This document shows positions 11,990 to 24,474 of a DNA stretch of 64,000 nt, one piece after another. Numbering within the stretch: the stretch's first letter is position 1; the number at the start of each line of letters is the position of its first letter. Both the position numbers and the translations under genes were made by a program. Below the pieces are notes generated by a model, which was not told the DNA's origin, did not search any database, and saw only the letters and a program-made list of their open reading frames with translations. The DNA is from Portulaca oleracea (lineage: Eukaryota; Streptophyta; Magnoliopsida; Caryophyllales; Portulacaceae), in the NCBI GenBank assembly GCA_029582165.1, contig CM055870.1, forward strand, positions 5,079,832 to 5,143,831, written 5' to 3'.

Positions 11990-12130
11990 TTTCACATCGA
12001 AAAAGTAAAGTTAAAGGACAAGGTATATAAGTGGAATACTTCTCTTAACACCAATTGAATTTAAGATGGAATCTCATTTAACTTGTGTACAATGAGCATT
12101 GATTGAAGTGGTCTCCCGTCCTAGACCTCC
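11990..12130 (+). mobile_element. Probable LTR fragment
   Basis: GTTTCACATCGAAAAAG followed by GGTATATAAGTGG and AATCTCATTTAACTTG resembles the start and TATA region of common plant retrotransposon LTRs. It precedes a gypsy pol fragment. No second LTR was found. The call rests on pattern only. Confidence 0.35.
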
Positions 12131-12357
12131 CCAACAAAAACTACAAATAATAAATATATTGTGTACATTACAAAAGAAAAATATGACCAGGGTTGTGTAT
12201 TGAATTCGGAAATACAGGCATTGCTTATTTGCTTGTATGGGAGTAAGTTCGGTATCGAGATGGATAATGTGGCAAAAAGTCATTTCCAAACTCAAAATAA
12301 AATCACTCAAAGGTAAATTTAGTAACAAGATTTCGTAGTTGTTTTTGAATACATTAT

Positions 12358-12830
12358 GGTGTATAATTTGGATAGTATTAACTTTGTTGCCGATGCCCTA
12401 AGTCGCAAGCGCAAACTTGCATACATTATTCAGTCGAGAAGCAACCTACGTGATCTAATTGATCTACTCCCTCCGTTCCATATTAATTGACATTTTAACT
12501 AACTTTTTTTGTTCCAAAATAATTGTCACTTCTCATTTCCCAATACTTAATTTAATTATTTTAGTTTTAGTAATTATGTTAAATTTTTATTTTTTCATTC
12601 AATAAAGTTACTTCTACTCACATTCTCTCTCTACCCACACCTTGATTTGCTAAAATAGCCTTGGAGAATGGTGCTATTTAATTGTTTGGGTAGTTTTTTT
12701 AGTTAAAGCCTAGGTATGTGAGAAATTGTGAAATATGTCAATTAATATGGAACAGAGGGAGTAATTAAGGAGGATTGGAGCATGGTTTCTTTTTCCAGGA
12801 CCATTTTCAACCTAAGTTGTTGTTGTTGTA
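12358..12830 (+). pseudogene. Ty3/gypsy RNase H remnant interrupted by a MITE
   Basis: Frame 12361-12466 translates to VYNLDSINFVADALSRKRKL and onward. VADALSRK is the hallmark at the end of gypsy reverse transcriptase/RNase H. The same frame resumes after the MITE at 12764 (IKEDWSMVSF) once one TA is removed. There is no start, no catalytic region and no further pol domain, so this is a decayed scrap. Confidence 0.65.
12467..12761. mobile_element. Stowaway-like MITE
   Basis: The termini CTCCCTCCGTTCCATATTAA and its inverted partner (CTCCCTCTGTTCC) flank 295 bp. TA is present on both sides (12465-12466 and 12762-12763). This is the signature of Tc1/mariner-derived Stowaway elements. It is inserted into the gypsy remnant. 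Confidence 0.85.
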
Positions 12831-12961
12831 TCAACGTATAACAAGAAATCAAGAATCCAACTATCTTGAAGAGTAATTGGGTAAGCAACTTGCCCATTGG
12901 ATCCCCACTTTCGTCGCAATTACTAACCAATTTTGTATCAAAAAGGTAAGGTAATTTCTAA

Positions 12962-13583
12962 CTTTTGACAATTATGGCAATTACGGCAATTACGGTAATT
13001 CCCGCGATGTGTACCCTACATGTGGCATGATCAAATCTCATGCGTCGATTTTATTTATTTTAAAAAATATTAAATTTTGATTTTTAAATTGTGAAAATTA
13101 TGTATAATTAATTAAAAATTAAACTTTTCAAGGACTTATTTGTTAACTATGAGTTATGATGTTTAAAAAAAACTATGAATTATGATGAATACCATATGAA
13201 AAAATTAAAAATTATGTATAATACCAGACTAATTAAACAAATAAGACTTTTAAAAAACTACATAGAATTAGGAAAACGAGGAACATTTCTACCTCTATAC
13301 AATTTAAAATTTCAAAAATTCAAAAACCATAGGATTAGTTCAAATTTATATTACTAGTCTGGTATTATACATAGTTTTTAATCTTTTAATCTGGTATCCA
13401 CCATAGTTAACAAACAAGTCTTTGAAAAAATTATTTTTTTAATTAATTATACATAATTTTCACTATTTAAAAATCAAAATTTAATATTTTTGAAAATAAA
13501 TAAAATCGACGTATGAGATTTGATCATGTCACATGTACGACACACATCGCAGGAATTACTGTAATTACCATAATTGCCAAAAG
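12962..13583. mobile_element. 622-bp foldback element
   Basis: Two arms of about 270 bp (12962-13240 and 13335-13583) are reverse complements. They share CTTTTG.CAATTATGG at the tips, ATCAAATCTCATGCGTCGAT, ATTATGTATAATTAATT and TTGTTAACTATG in mirrored order. The loop is short. RNA copied through it would form a very long hairpin. No transposase is present and no clear target duplication was found, so the class is uncertain. Confidence 0.75.
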
Positions 13584-13869
13584 CTGTAAATCGCTGTACA
13601 TGATTCCAATTTTGTATGTTAGGAATAAGGAATACATATTAAATTTATTAATTTTACAATTTATCATGAAAAATACTTTTACTTAAATATTTATGTAATA
13701 CTTTGAAATGCATTTATTAAAAATTAAAAATAAAAGTGGTCCATCAAATATTGTAAAAAGTCAAATGTCATGAATTTTGAAAAAAATAAGAAGTATAATT
13801 TGTTACTAATAATATTTTGTTCAGTACTTTCTTATTCCCAACTTGTTACCTATCCAATATTTCTTTTTA

Positions 13870-14139
13870 GGCTCTATAATTTTATGTGGTAGGTTGCGAT
13901 GCGGTACTATAACGCACCTCACTTTTTAATTTTTACCACATTTCATCACAACATACCACAATCATTATCAATATATATCCTCACTTTTCTCATCCACTTA
14001 CTTTTCTCCTTTACTTTCACATTCTCTCTCTTCACATACCCCACTTATCACAACTCTCACCACAACTCACTGCACATTTTCAAATTTCATCGCATCGCAC
14101 CATCACCACACCGCACCAACCCTATAAAAGAACAAAACC
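13870..14139. mobile_element. Tourist-like MITE with TTA target duplication
   Basis: Flanked by TTA on both sides (13867-13869 and 14140-14142). The termini are GGCTCTATAATTTTATGTGG and, inverted, GGTTTTGTTCTTTTATAGGG. The 3-bp TTA duplication points to the PIF/Harbinger (Tourist) group. The small frame inside is low complexity and not a gene. Confidence 0.65.
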
Positions 14140-14239
14140 TTAATCGACATTTTCTGAATGATATTTGATCAAAAATATTATAAAAAATATATTATCGCGA
14201 TGCTACTTTTAGTCATACATTAATGATAATATTATTTTT

Positions 14240-14645
14240 TACAAAGGTTTTTGGACTCTAATACATTATATTTTGGCAGTGTTGGACAATAATACACCTG
14301 AAACGATTTCGGTGGTGGCTAACTCTGTGACGGTCTTACGTGGTGGGTTGAGTAAAAAAAATTAAATATTTATTAAATTAATTTCATATCAAAATTTAAT
14401 TATTTTTTTTTCAAATAACACCTCATTACTCCACATTTTCGCTAACATAAATGGTGTTTTTTGTTTGCAAGAAAATATAATCATCTTTATTTATTTGGAC
14501 TTGCCACCACCGGAATTAGTTTAGGTACATTATTATTCAACATCCCCAAATTACAGTATATTATTGTCCAAGAGAGGTTCAGTGCATTATGGTTCACACC
14601 TCCAAAATACAATGTATTACTGTCTAAAACCCTTTTTATAATAAC
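14240..14645. mobile_element. Inverted-repeat element, about 400 bp
   Basis: The left arm (AAAGGTTTTTGGACTCTAAT..ACATTATATTTTGG) matches the reverse complement of the right arm (AAAGGGTTTTAGACAGTAAT..ACATTGTATTTTGG). The centre contains two complementary GTGGTGGC/GCCACCAC blocks. No coding sequence is present. Ends and class are approximate. Confidence 0.55.
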
Positions 14646-14666
14646 TATATACACTAAAGTGATAAA

Positions 14667-14925
14667 TAAAATCAGTGCTGACAAAAGTTCGGGTACGGGT
14701 AAATTCGAGTTCGGTCAGTATCAAAATTTGGATGAGAAAATGATGTTCATATCCAATTTTTTCGGATTGGACAATTCGAACAGAACTAAATGTGGATCAA
14801 AATCAAATTTTAACAATAGAAAAAGATTAAATAATATATCTGAACATTCATTCAGTATCAAAATCGAATTTGTACAAAAACCAATTTTTTTTTTAATTGG
14901 ACAAATTCGGACGTTGAGTTAGTTA
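14667..14925. repeat. Copy of the TCCGAATT dispersed repeat
   Basis: Starts GTGCTGACAAAAGTTCGG and continues with GTATCAAAATTTGGATGAG and TTTCGGATTGGACAATTCG motifs. It parallels the copies in HMGR intron 2 and downstream of the RRM gene. Confidence 0.4.
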
Positions 14926-14929
14926 AGTT

Positions 14930-17040
14930 AAAAAAAGACAGGAAGAAGGAATAGAGAAACGTGGGGAGGATGAGGGAAACGTGGGAAGAGTACAAATGGG
15001 CGCAAATTGGCGGGGAAGCAGGGCGGGAGCTGGCGTGGAAACCCTCTCAGGCCGTTATTCATCCGTTTTTTTTTTTTTTTACAAAATCCGTTTCCATTTT
15101 ACTTTTATTATATTAATATTATTATTTTAGTTATAATTAATTAATTACGAATGGATGAGTACTTGTAGGTGGACATGTACAAACAACAAGCTTAGTGGCT
15201 AAGCGAATGGCGTCACATCAGGCATCATCAATTCCCGTTTGATTCAGGTTTCCTACTCTCAACTCTCAACTCTACAGTACTAGGTTCTTTTCCCTTTCTT
15301 TTTTTAAAAACTAAATTCTTTTCGCAGTGCACCGGCAAAATTTCGTTCGATTCTAATTGGTTTGTCTTACTCAGTTCAATTTTGGGTCGGTTTGAAGATT
15401 GGTTCGGGTTGTCATCATGTCTCCCAAGTTACAGTTTTAGGTGAATCTTTATTCATATTGATTCGAGTGAAGTTCTTTTCGATTGAGTTTTAGTTTGATT
15501 TGGGGCCATTTGGCTGCGGATCTTAATTGGTCACTTCTTGAGTTTCGGTTTAGATCTCTTTCGCTTCAGGTTTCTTTGAGTTCAGATCAAAATAGGCTCA
15601 TCTATCTATGTGTCTGTTCGGTTTCATTTCGGGTTTCTTCAGGTTCATATCAAGATAGGATCATCCATTCAAATGTTGGTTTGGGTCTTGAGTTGTTTTG
15701 TCGAGTCTAGTTTTGTCCAAATTTAATTTAGATATTACCCAAATATTCGGCCACAATGCTTCTTCTTTTATCATCTAAACCATAATCTAAACTTAACCTC
15801 ACTCAAATTATCCGATTCGATACGGAAAAAAAAAAGGGTCCGGACGCTCATTTTTTAACATTGGCCGAATTTGATCCATGATCAATATTTGGGTGTCGTA
15901 TAGTAGCAGCAAATTGGGAGGGGATATGTGCTGTGAAATTACAGATAGACATGGTTGGCTTTGTGTTGGTGGATGGTAGGGGCGTTTATACGCGGCCTTC
16001 CAAAGCCTCCCCAGCCACACATCTACCTTTATTAATTCTATGGTATCTTTTAATGTCTTTTATTCCATTTTTTTTAGCTTTATATTTAAATGTTTTTCTC
16101 CCAATGGACACAATTTATTCACGTTGTATACTTGTATTACTAACTTCTTTTTAACTTGGGTACTAGTTTTTAAAGATTATTTAATATTTTCTAGAAGTTT
16201 TGTTATTTAAAAGACTTTTTGAATAAGATTTTTGAAATTACATAATCTAAAATAAAAAATTTCAGGACAATATGTGGTCTGAATAGTGCATATATGTATG
16301 CAACTTTTCCTGTGTAAACTAATGTCCATGTCAAATTATTCATTATTGTCCAAAAGAACTTTTGAAAAATACTAGGTATCAAGTCGATTAAAATTCAAAA
16401 TAGGAATCACTTATCACTACACATTATTACTGCGGTCTGCGGTCGTGTCCGACAGTAATGTTTGAGATTGCATTTAACGTTTGCATAAATTTTAACGCTC
16501 AATAAACTAATGTTTTAAGTAATATTTAACATTTCAAGTAGCATTTCCTAAAACATTAAAAAGTTAACATTTAGTAGCGTTTCATATTTTTTGGTTGAAA
16601 AATAGCCTTCGAAAAATTATATTTGAAAATTGTATATATTATTTTATGTCAATTCATATTAATTAGTCTACCAACTTGACCGCTAAATCTACATAATATA
16701 ATTCTTATTTGAACAATTATTCATTATCCACTATTTAAACCGTTATCACTGCCTAAATTACTATTTACTATATAAATCATCATCTAAAATGGTGACAAGA
16801 TAAGGTCAACATACTTTAAATAATATTTCGAAACCAATAAACTCATGACTCATGAGGACATTAAATAAAAAAGGCTGCACTCACTTAAACTTCAAATTTT
16901 GAATTCTAGTTCATGTGTAGACTAGTTTGACATTGGTCTTTGGAATATGAAATTTTCAAAAAATGATAGCAAAGGGGAAAAAAGGGAATATATAGGTGCA
17001 GTAATTAGGGTTTATAAATGATAGAAAACCAATAAAGGCA
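14930..17040. other. Gene-free stretch upstream of the RRM gene
   Basis: 15340-15870 is T-rich with recurring TTCGGGTTT and TTTGGTTTGATT motifs and looks like degenerate dispersed repeat. A CACTA-like word at about 16418 has no partner. The last few hundred bases (TATATAGGTGCAG near 16988, TATAAATGATAG near 17012) probably hold the promoter of the RRM gene. Confidence 0.4.
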
Positions 17041-17368
17041 AGGAGAAGTAGAGAAAGAAAGAGTCGTGGGTCCTCTGTTCTTCTCCATCATCTTCACTTA
17101 ATGCTCCTCCTCCTCCTCCTCCTCCTCCCCTGTTTCTTCTCTCTTCTTTCTTTTCATTCCAATTTTCATTCTACTTTTCTCCCATCAATTCATCTCCTTC
17201 TTCCTTGAAAAATCCCCAATTTACACACTTCATCTTCATCTTCTTTTTGTTCTTATTCTGGGTTGTGTCTGTGAGTGTTGTTTTTTTTTTTCTCTAATTC
17301 ATCTTCATCTTCCTGTTCTTATTCTGGGTTTTGTATCTGAGTTTTGTTTCTGTAATTCTGTGTCATCC

Positions 17369-17410
17369 ATGGGAGAAGGTATGGTGGAGAGGGCCATCCC
17401 ACGTTGTTAA
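17369..17410 (+). other. Upstream ORF in the RRM gene leader
   Basis: A 13-codon ATG frame (MGEGMVERAIPRC then TAA) lies 440 bp before the RRM start codon, in the pyrimidine-rich leader. If included in the mRNA it could reduce translation of the main frame. Whether transcription starts upstream of it is not known. Confidence 0.4.
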
Positions 17411-17851
17411 ACCCTAGTACAAGTACTACTACTCTCCACCGACCTTCTTCATCTTCTTCTTCTTCTCTCTCTTTATCTTTTGCCCTCTTTTGACTCTATT
17501 TCCAATTCTAGGGTTTCCCCCACTCCTCTTTTTCCCCCCTTTTTCGCTGGCCCCCCCTCTTTGTTTGCCTTAATAATTCAATTCGGCAATACCCTAACCC
17601 CACCATCCCCCAATTATCATCATCACATACACCCACACACTGCTGAAATCGAACCCAAAAAAAAACCCCCCTATTGCGTTCGCCCATGTCGTCTTCTTAT
17701 TGCCCTAGTTCCTAATTTCTAGGGTTTTTCTAGGGTTTTGCTCCATCCTCATCCTCTTCTCTTCTTTCTTCTTTTCTCTCTCCCTTCTCCTTCCGCACGT
17801 CTGTTTTGGGGGTGAAATTGAGTTGAATCGAGTCGGATCGGATCGAATTTC

Positions 17852-20800
17852 ATGGCGTATCAGCCGATTCCGGGTCGACCCGGCACGGGATCGAGCTCGG
17901 GTTCGGGTGTGCCCTACATGAACTCGCAGTCGCAATTTGGGGACACGACTTATACCAAGGTTTTTGTGGGTGGTCTTGCTTGGGAGACTCAGAGTGATAC
18001 TATGAGACGATATTTTGAGCAGTTTGGGGAAATTCTTGAGGCTGTTGTTATTACTGATAAAAATACTGGTCGATCCAAGGGCTATGGATTTGTGAGTTTG
18101 TTTTTCCTTCTTGTTTGTTGATTATCGTTGTTGATCTGCTCTTAATGTGGTAATTGTACTTTAATGTGGTGATTCTGGGTTTTCTTTTGAATCAAATTAG
18201 ACTTTTATTCAACAAGTTTTGACCTTTGTGGGTGTGTGTGACTATCCTTTTGTTTGTTATTGTTCAGTGGTTAAGTAATTATTGTGATTTTGCCCTAGTT
18301 TTGTTGAAAAGTTTGGATCTTTGTGAGTGTTGGTGAGTTGCAGGATGTTAGTTATGGTTTACTTTACTAGTTAAGTGAACCTCTTCTTGCTGTAATGTGG
18401 AGGCTCTGGGTTTTCTTTTAAATCAGATTATAACTCTTATTCAACAAGTTTTGATCTTTCTGGGTGTGTGGAACTGTGGATGATAGACAATCTTTGTGCC
18501 CAAGTGTTGTTGAGAGGTTTTGTTCTTTGGGGAGTGTGGATGAATGACTGTGTTTGTGATTGTTCATTAGTTAAGTGGTTTTTGTTTTGTTTTGGGTATT
18601 TACTATGGAGGGTTCAGGTGACTTTTCGAGACGCTGAAGCTGCTAGGAGAGCTTGTGCTGATCCAACACCTATTATTGATGGACGGCGTGCCAACTGTAA
18701 TTTGGCATCCCTGGGACGACTCCGGCCTGCCCTGCCATTTGGTATTTTCGCCTCTCTGCTGTTGTCTAAGCATAATCAATTGTTCCTCTTGCTTGATGCA
18801 TCCTTCAGTTTTTTTAGTCGTGCTTTTGTCTCACGTGGTTGCATTTAGTGGACATGACTTACTTTTTTGGTTGTACCATGCTACTCCCAAGGCTTAGAAG
18901 GTTGTTTTGCCTAGTGCAGTAGTGCCCCATCAAAATTATTTAGGGGTATCTTTGTGATTTTGTCAATTGTGATACTAATCCTCGTTAGTAATCAGTTGTG
19001 GGATGGTGATAGCAATTGCACATCATTGGAGAGAGTGACCCATCAACTCAGTACTAGTTAGTAGTTATTGCGTCGTCAACTAGAAAGCCAACCAAGGTTT
19101 GCATGGATAAGCAGGTGTAATTAGTATATTTTTGTCAGTGCTATTTCTGATGCTGGTTTCCTTGGGGAAATGGGCACTGAATTCATAAGCGTTGCTATTG
19201 TACTTTTCTCTAGAACTACTTTGCGGCATTTTCATAACGTATTGGCTGATCACTAATTGCAAAAGGGTAGATTATGTGTACCTTTAGTTCCTAACAGAGT
19301 GGGCCACTAAATGCTTTTGCCTTTTACTTGAAGGAGCCAAGGAGGTCGAGTTATACATTGTTCGATTTGGGTGTGATTGTTGCCAATCCATTTACTTCCT
19401 CCTTTCAAACCAAAACCATAATTGGATCAAAAGTCCCTAATGAAACTTCTTTGTCATGTGAGTTGCACTAAATATTGATCTCATTCCATGAAACTGATTA
19501 TCCTACTTTATCAATGACAGTTTGATGAAGGAAAGAAGTACTAAACATAAATGGTGATTTCTCCTAGACTGTGATAAATATCTTTCCATATCCATATTAA
19601 AATTGAAATTAGTCTTCAGGGTGAGTACATATGATCTAAGTTGTGTCACTGTACCCCCTTCACGTGGGATCGTTTTGGGGTAATGCATTATGATCCCAAA
19701 CTATTTCTGCAACACAGACCAAGTAACCATGCTTAGGTTATTTTTATTTTAGTCACTTGTTCACTAGGTTGATTATAATCTTACATGGCAAAACAACTGA
19801 TAAGGGCATGTCCCCCTCCCCTAAATTTCTGTAAAAATCTCACTGTTGTGAGTCATTACGTAGAATTTACGCTTCATAACGCATAACTGCTGCTTAGATT
19901 CATTCTGGGAAGGCATTGGTTTGGTGGTACTTACAGCTACAACTGGTCATATGTTTCACCTACTTTATTGTACATATGTTGTTTTTGTTTCTGGGGTTCA
20001 TTGTTTCATTCAAACTACTTGTAGGACGTTTGAGATCACCTAGCGCTTTTGTGGGACCTCCTCGTCCTTCAGTGGGAGGCTTTGGCTACCAGCAGCCAGT
20101 TCCATACAACTTGCAGCAAGGATATGTATACTCTTTGTATGGGTGAGGATTGCAACCTAACTTCTTATTTCGTTTGTACATATGGACAAGTGATTTGCAC
20201 TACTATAGTTGGTGATTCCGTGATGGTACCTTTTGGAAGTTGCTACATTCTGCAGTGGTTGTGCTGTGGTTTGTATGAAGCTTGTGGTGGAAAAAACTGT
20301 TGGTGTTGCATGCTCCTCTATCTTCCAATTGTATAGCTACGCTCAGATCCACACTCAAGTGAACCCACTCATAATTGGTCCATTACATAATATTGATTTA
20401 GGGAAATTCGTTGTTATGAGATGATTTGGTATTATACTTGTATGGATGGCATGAGTGCATATTTGCCTGAGCTTACGAATGCTGATTGAAAAGACCCTTG
20501 GTGATGAAGCTAATCATACAAAAATATCATCCGGTTTGTTGAATGATTAGTTTAACCCATTTTTTTTTTGGGAGGGAGGGTTGAAAATTGCAACACGATG
20601 TTTGGTGGCATATATTAGTTAAGGTGTTCGAAAGGTAATTAGTGTTGAAGTGTTGATTTATGCTTATGTCTTTGGTGCATTGCCGAGGGATTGTGAGCAT
20701 GTAAAGATTTTTGCAATTTGGTCACCTTTTCTTTCTCGTTCCTGAACTGGTTTCTCCTTCTGTATAGGTTCCCACCATATGGTCCTGAATACACATACGC

Positions 20801-21662
20801 CCAGGTATTCACTTTTCTCATTACCTTCGAATAATTTTTAAATTTGCGTTCGTGTCAAGCTTGTATTTATTACTTAATGACTTCTGCTCTCGGTCAGGGC
20901 CTTTATAATCCTTATATGGCTCAGCAATACCTTCAAATGTATGGAGTTCCTGGATCGCCAGGCACACCGGTGTATCCATATGGCCAAATGGGGCAGTCTG
21001 TTCCAGCAGGTCACGGTTATACAACGGTGCAGACGTACCCGGTACCAAGCCACCATGTCGTTCAGCTTGGGGGTCCTGGTGTTAATGCTATGACAACATC
21101 TCCCGTTCCTAGCATTCAGTCACCGTACCACCCAGGCAATTTTCTGCCCATGAAAAGTAAACTCTTTGTTTCTGCTGAATTATCTTCCATTTTCCTTAAG
21201 TTATATACTTTCTGTGTTTATATCCCTGCTTCTCCTGTATATTGCGATATGGCTATATCATTCTAAATTTCTGTTTTTTTTTTGCCCCCCTTATTTTATG
21301 CCCTTTTGCTTTTAGATGTGTATGTCTTTTTGATATATATGATTGTAGCTGTACATTAATGCTTATAACTTGCCAATATCCTAGTGTTTGGTGGTTGATA
21401 AATTCACAAAACCCATGAAAACTACAATGGAAAATTGATCCCTTAAGTAGATAGTACCCTTCATTGTTCTTCTTATTTTATCGTTATTGCCTCTTGTAGG
21501 GTGTAAAACATAGCTTTTTGGCACTAACCGATCATTAACTGTGCACGTGGCTTGTATTTTGCAGGTGTGGTTTCCCCTGTTCCGGGACAACCGCAGTTTG
21601 TTGTCCCTGGCCACACTCCTCAATTTCTTCAAGGTAGCGGTTCTGACCAAATAGTTGGGTGA
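17852..21662 (+). CDS. Single-RRM RNA-binding protein, RBM24/38-like plant family, six exons
   Basis: Coding exons 17852-18091, 18618-18741, 20025-20142, 20768-20804, 20898-21156 and 21565-21662 join in frame to 291 residues. One RRM spans about residues 34-112, with RNP2 KVFVGGLAW (37-45) and RNP1 KGYGFVTF (76-83). Intron 1 splits RNP1 between GYGF and VTF. The remainder is rich in Gly, Pro, Tyr and Gln ([16 protein letters not shown]), typical of the plant proteins annotated as RBM24/38-like or ARP1-like. Function is inferred: single-stranded RNA binding in nucleus or cytoplasm, target unknown. The ATG follows a long CT-rich leader that contains a short upstream frame. The C-terminus is uncertain: the last exon can end at TGA 21662 or be spliced at GTGAGG (21659) to a terminal exon at 21766-21775, giving two more residues. 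Confidence 0.88.
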
Positions 21663-22840
21663 GGAGACTGATTAAAGTGCGTAGTCTTAATCTACATCTC
21701 TTGATGCATTATGTATACTCTTTTGTGATTGAAGTGGTCAGGTGACTTAATTATCGTTGCTGCAGGTATCCTTAGATTGCAGCAGGACTAAGAGCAGCTG
21801 TTCTGCTACTTGAGTGGCGGGCTTCAGATCTAGCCTTGCAAGTTAATCGTTTTGCATTCTAGAGGTACACCTTTTCCCCCCAATAATCTGTGCGTATCTT
21901 CTTGTTATTGATTTTTGCTAGTGATGCAAAGTTTTGGTCCGACCTGAGTATTGACCCAGTTTGGTCGGAACCCGAACGCCATATTTCTCTCTTTTCTATT
22001 GTTTGGATCCGTTTTTGACCCAGTAGCTCTGTCCGAATTGTCTGGTCCTGTCCAATCCAGAAAAATTGGGTCCGGCCATGAATTTCTTGCCCAATTTTGA
22101 CCGACCTGAATTTACCTTGACCTGAATTTTTTTCCAGCGTTATAGTTTTGACATTGGATTATCAAACATTGCATTGGTCGTGTTGTGTGTCACAAGTGAA
22201 AAGTTGTACTGTCTCAATTTTGAATGCGTTCTTCTCTGGGTTTCAACAGGTCGTACAACTATCACATCACGCTCACCGAAGAAGTCAAGAGTCGCTCCAT
22301 AATGGAGAAAGATTTACTAACGGAAGACGATGGTCGCTCTTCCTCCTTGTAAGATTTGATGGGTCTATCTATAAGTCAAAGTCAAAACGGTCCAGCACTC
22401 GGCAAAGCTGGGCTCTGCATCCTCTGCATTTTAAGTTGCTGGAAAACGGTTTTCCGGCAACACTCCCTGTAAAAAATAAGAAAACTCCCCTGTACAAAGA
22501 GCATAAGCATCATCAGCACCAAAAACAGCATCTATGCTTTAGTAGAATCAACATATGATTCTGTACTTTCTGGTTAGTGTAGACTCTCCCCCCATCCCCC
22601 CAGCATTTTCTGGGTTGTATAGAAAATCTATGGGTGTTTTTATACAGCCATGCATCATGTAGCATTGTAATTAGGTCTCCATCATCACATCACATCACAT
22701 CGCATCCCATGCCATGTTCTGTGCATATAGGTTTCGTTAGAGGCATATTTCGGTTTCTACTGTAATAGCAGCATATTATCATTCTATACGCGAATATACC
22801 CCAAATCTATATATATGTATGTAAAAATATTGGAAGCCCG
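21663..22840 (+). other. 3' region of the RRM gene with an embedded dispersed repeat
   Basis: Downstream sequence shows plausible UTR splice sites, including an acceptor TTTCAACAG at about 22250. It ends near an AT-rich zone around 22800. Between 21925 and 22140 lies a copy of the TCCGACC repeat (GGTCCGACCTGAGTATTGAC and GGTCCGGCCATGAATTTC). No protein is encoded here as far as I can see. Confidence 0.4.
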
Positions 22841-23445
22841 ATTTCAAAGTATGAAAGAAGGTTAAGACCAGTCGCTGTTGCTCTTTGATGTTTTGCTCGA
22901 GTTTGGTGGTGAGGAGGATACAGAACCTCGTCCTGACAAGGTTTTTACTGCTTGTTTCTTAATCCTCGAGTGTGCTACTCAAGCAAGTTCGCCCTCTCTC
23001 ACCGTTGCCCCCTTCACTATGAGCATTGTTGATTATTGTTGATTGCATTTTACAATCTGGAATTACAACATTTTGCTGGTGCAAAGTACATGATAGTTGA
23101 TGAAGGTTGTAAATATGGCAATTGTAAGTTCGGGTGGTTTCATTGAGAAGTATTCTGATGGACAAATGCCTCCAGGGTAAATCACATGGGTTGGATGGTC
23201 TCATATCGTTTCTAGAAAAGCAGCACAAGAGGTTGAATGAGATAGCCCCCATTGGCCATTGAGAAACAATTGGATGAGCTCGTGAGGGAAATAATGTTTT
23301 ATAATGTTTCCATCTATTATGGAGAATTAAGCATAGGAAAGTTTCTCAACCAAACACTCTATTAGTCGTCGTGGTTTTGCTTACTGTTTTGTGGATCGTT
23401 GTGCATTTTTTATGTAATTTTAGTCTTTATCGGTTTCCAATTATC

Positions 23446-23866
23446 AAGGGTGGCAATGGATCCTGGCCCTGACCCCTTATAAGCATTGGGTCTGGGTCGA
23501 GTCTGAAAGAAACTTGGACCGGACCCGCGGACCCATAAAATTTCTTGAACTCCACTCTCCACCACCAAATTGTTGATCTACTTGCCTCAATCTAGTACAT
23601 TGAACTATTGAATTATATGTTTTTATTGTATTTAAAATAGGTATTTTTAAACAAAATAGTTATTATTATACAGGTGTGCAAGTATAAAATTAGTCTGAAT
23701 AATTAATAAATCTAATAAAAAATTACATAAGAGAGATGGACCCTTAAAAGACCCATTAGATTTGGGTCCAGATTTTTGGGATCCACTGGGTCGGGTCTGA
23801 GTCCCAAACAATTTAGTGGCTCTGGGTCCGAGTTTAGGTAGACCCAACCTATTGTCATCCTTGGTA
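23446..23866. mobile_element. Inverted-repeat element with GGGTCC-rich ends
   Basis: The left end is CAAGGGTGGCAATGGATCC and the right end, inverted, is CCAAGGATGACAATAGG. Both arms are full of GGGTCTGGGTC or its complement. The flanks are AATTAT and TAATTA. No gene is present. Probably hAT-like, but the class is not proven. Confidence 0.45.
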
Positions 23867-24474
23867 ATTATTGAAAAAAGTCAATATTAGAGCAATATAT
23901 ATTAGGTGAGCTAAAATTTACATTCTACAATATTTATAAGTGAACAATTACACTCTAATGAACGAACAATCTAATATTTAGAAATAAATGATTATAGTAC
24001 TTAAAACATACACTTCCACAAATATCTGATAATCAGAGAAGAGAAGCATCCAAAAGAAGAGGAAGCAAAAAGGCATCAAAGTCATAGTCATAGGATACGA
24101 ATTCGATCACATCATATCATCATAGGATCAAGATGCCGTGATTCATCATCGTCACATCAACGGCTGACACCGCATCATTTTCTCCTTCCCACCTTACTTC
24201 CTTAAACCCTACTCCCACCAATAACAATTAGTCACCAATTAATTAAGGAAGCAAATCAAATTACGACTCTTTTCTTTTTTCAACTTTTTTCCCGAAAAAA
24301 ATCACAAATTCCCGTATTTTTTACTTGCTTCAGCCAAACAGTACCTTACCCCATTATTCACCTACCCTTTTTCTCATCCAATTTCATTTTCAATTTTATA
24401 ATTTGATTAAATGTTATTACCAATTTACCATCACCAATTCATCAAGCTGCAGGCCATAAAAAGGTAGCAATATA

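Noticed and set aside
14461..14922. 153-codon plus-strand frame
   Set aside because: It runs across the end of one inverted-repeat element and into another dispersed repeat; composition is random and no motif is seen.
16418..16600. CACTACACATTATTACTGCGG as a possible CACTA transposon end
   Set aside because: No inverted partner ending in TGTAGTG and no transposase were found at a sensible distance.
17480..17722. 80-codon frame in the RRM leader
   Set aside because: It lacks an ATG start (opens with TTG) and is a low-complexity reading of the CT-rich leader.
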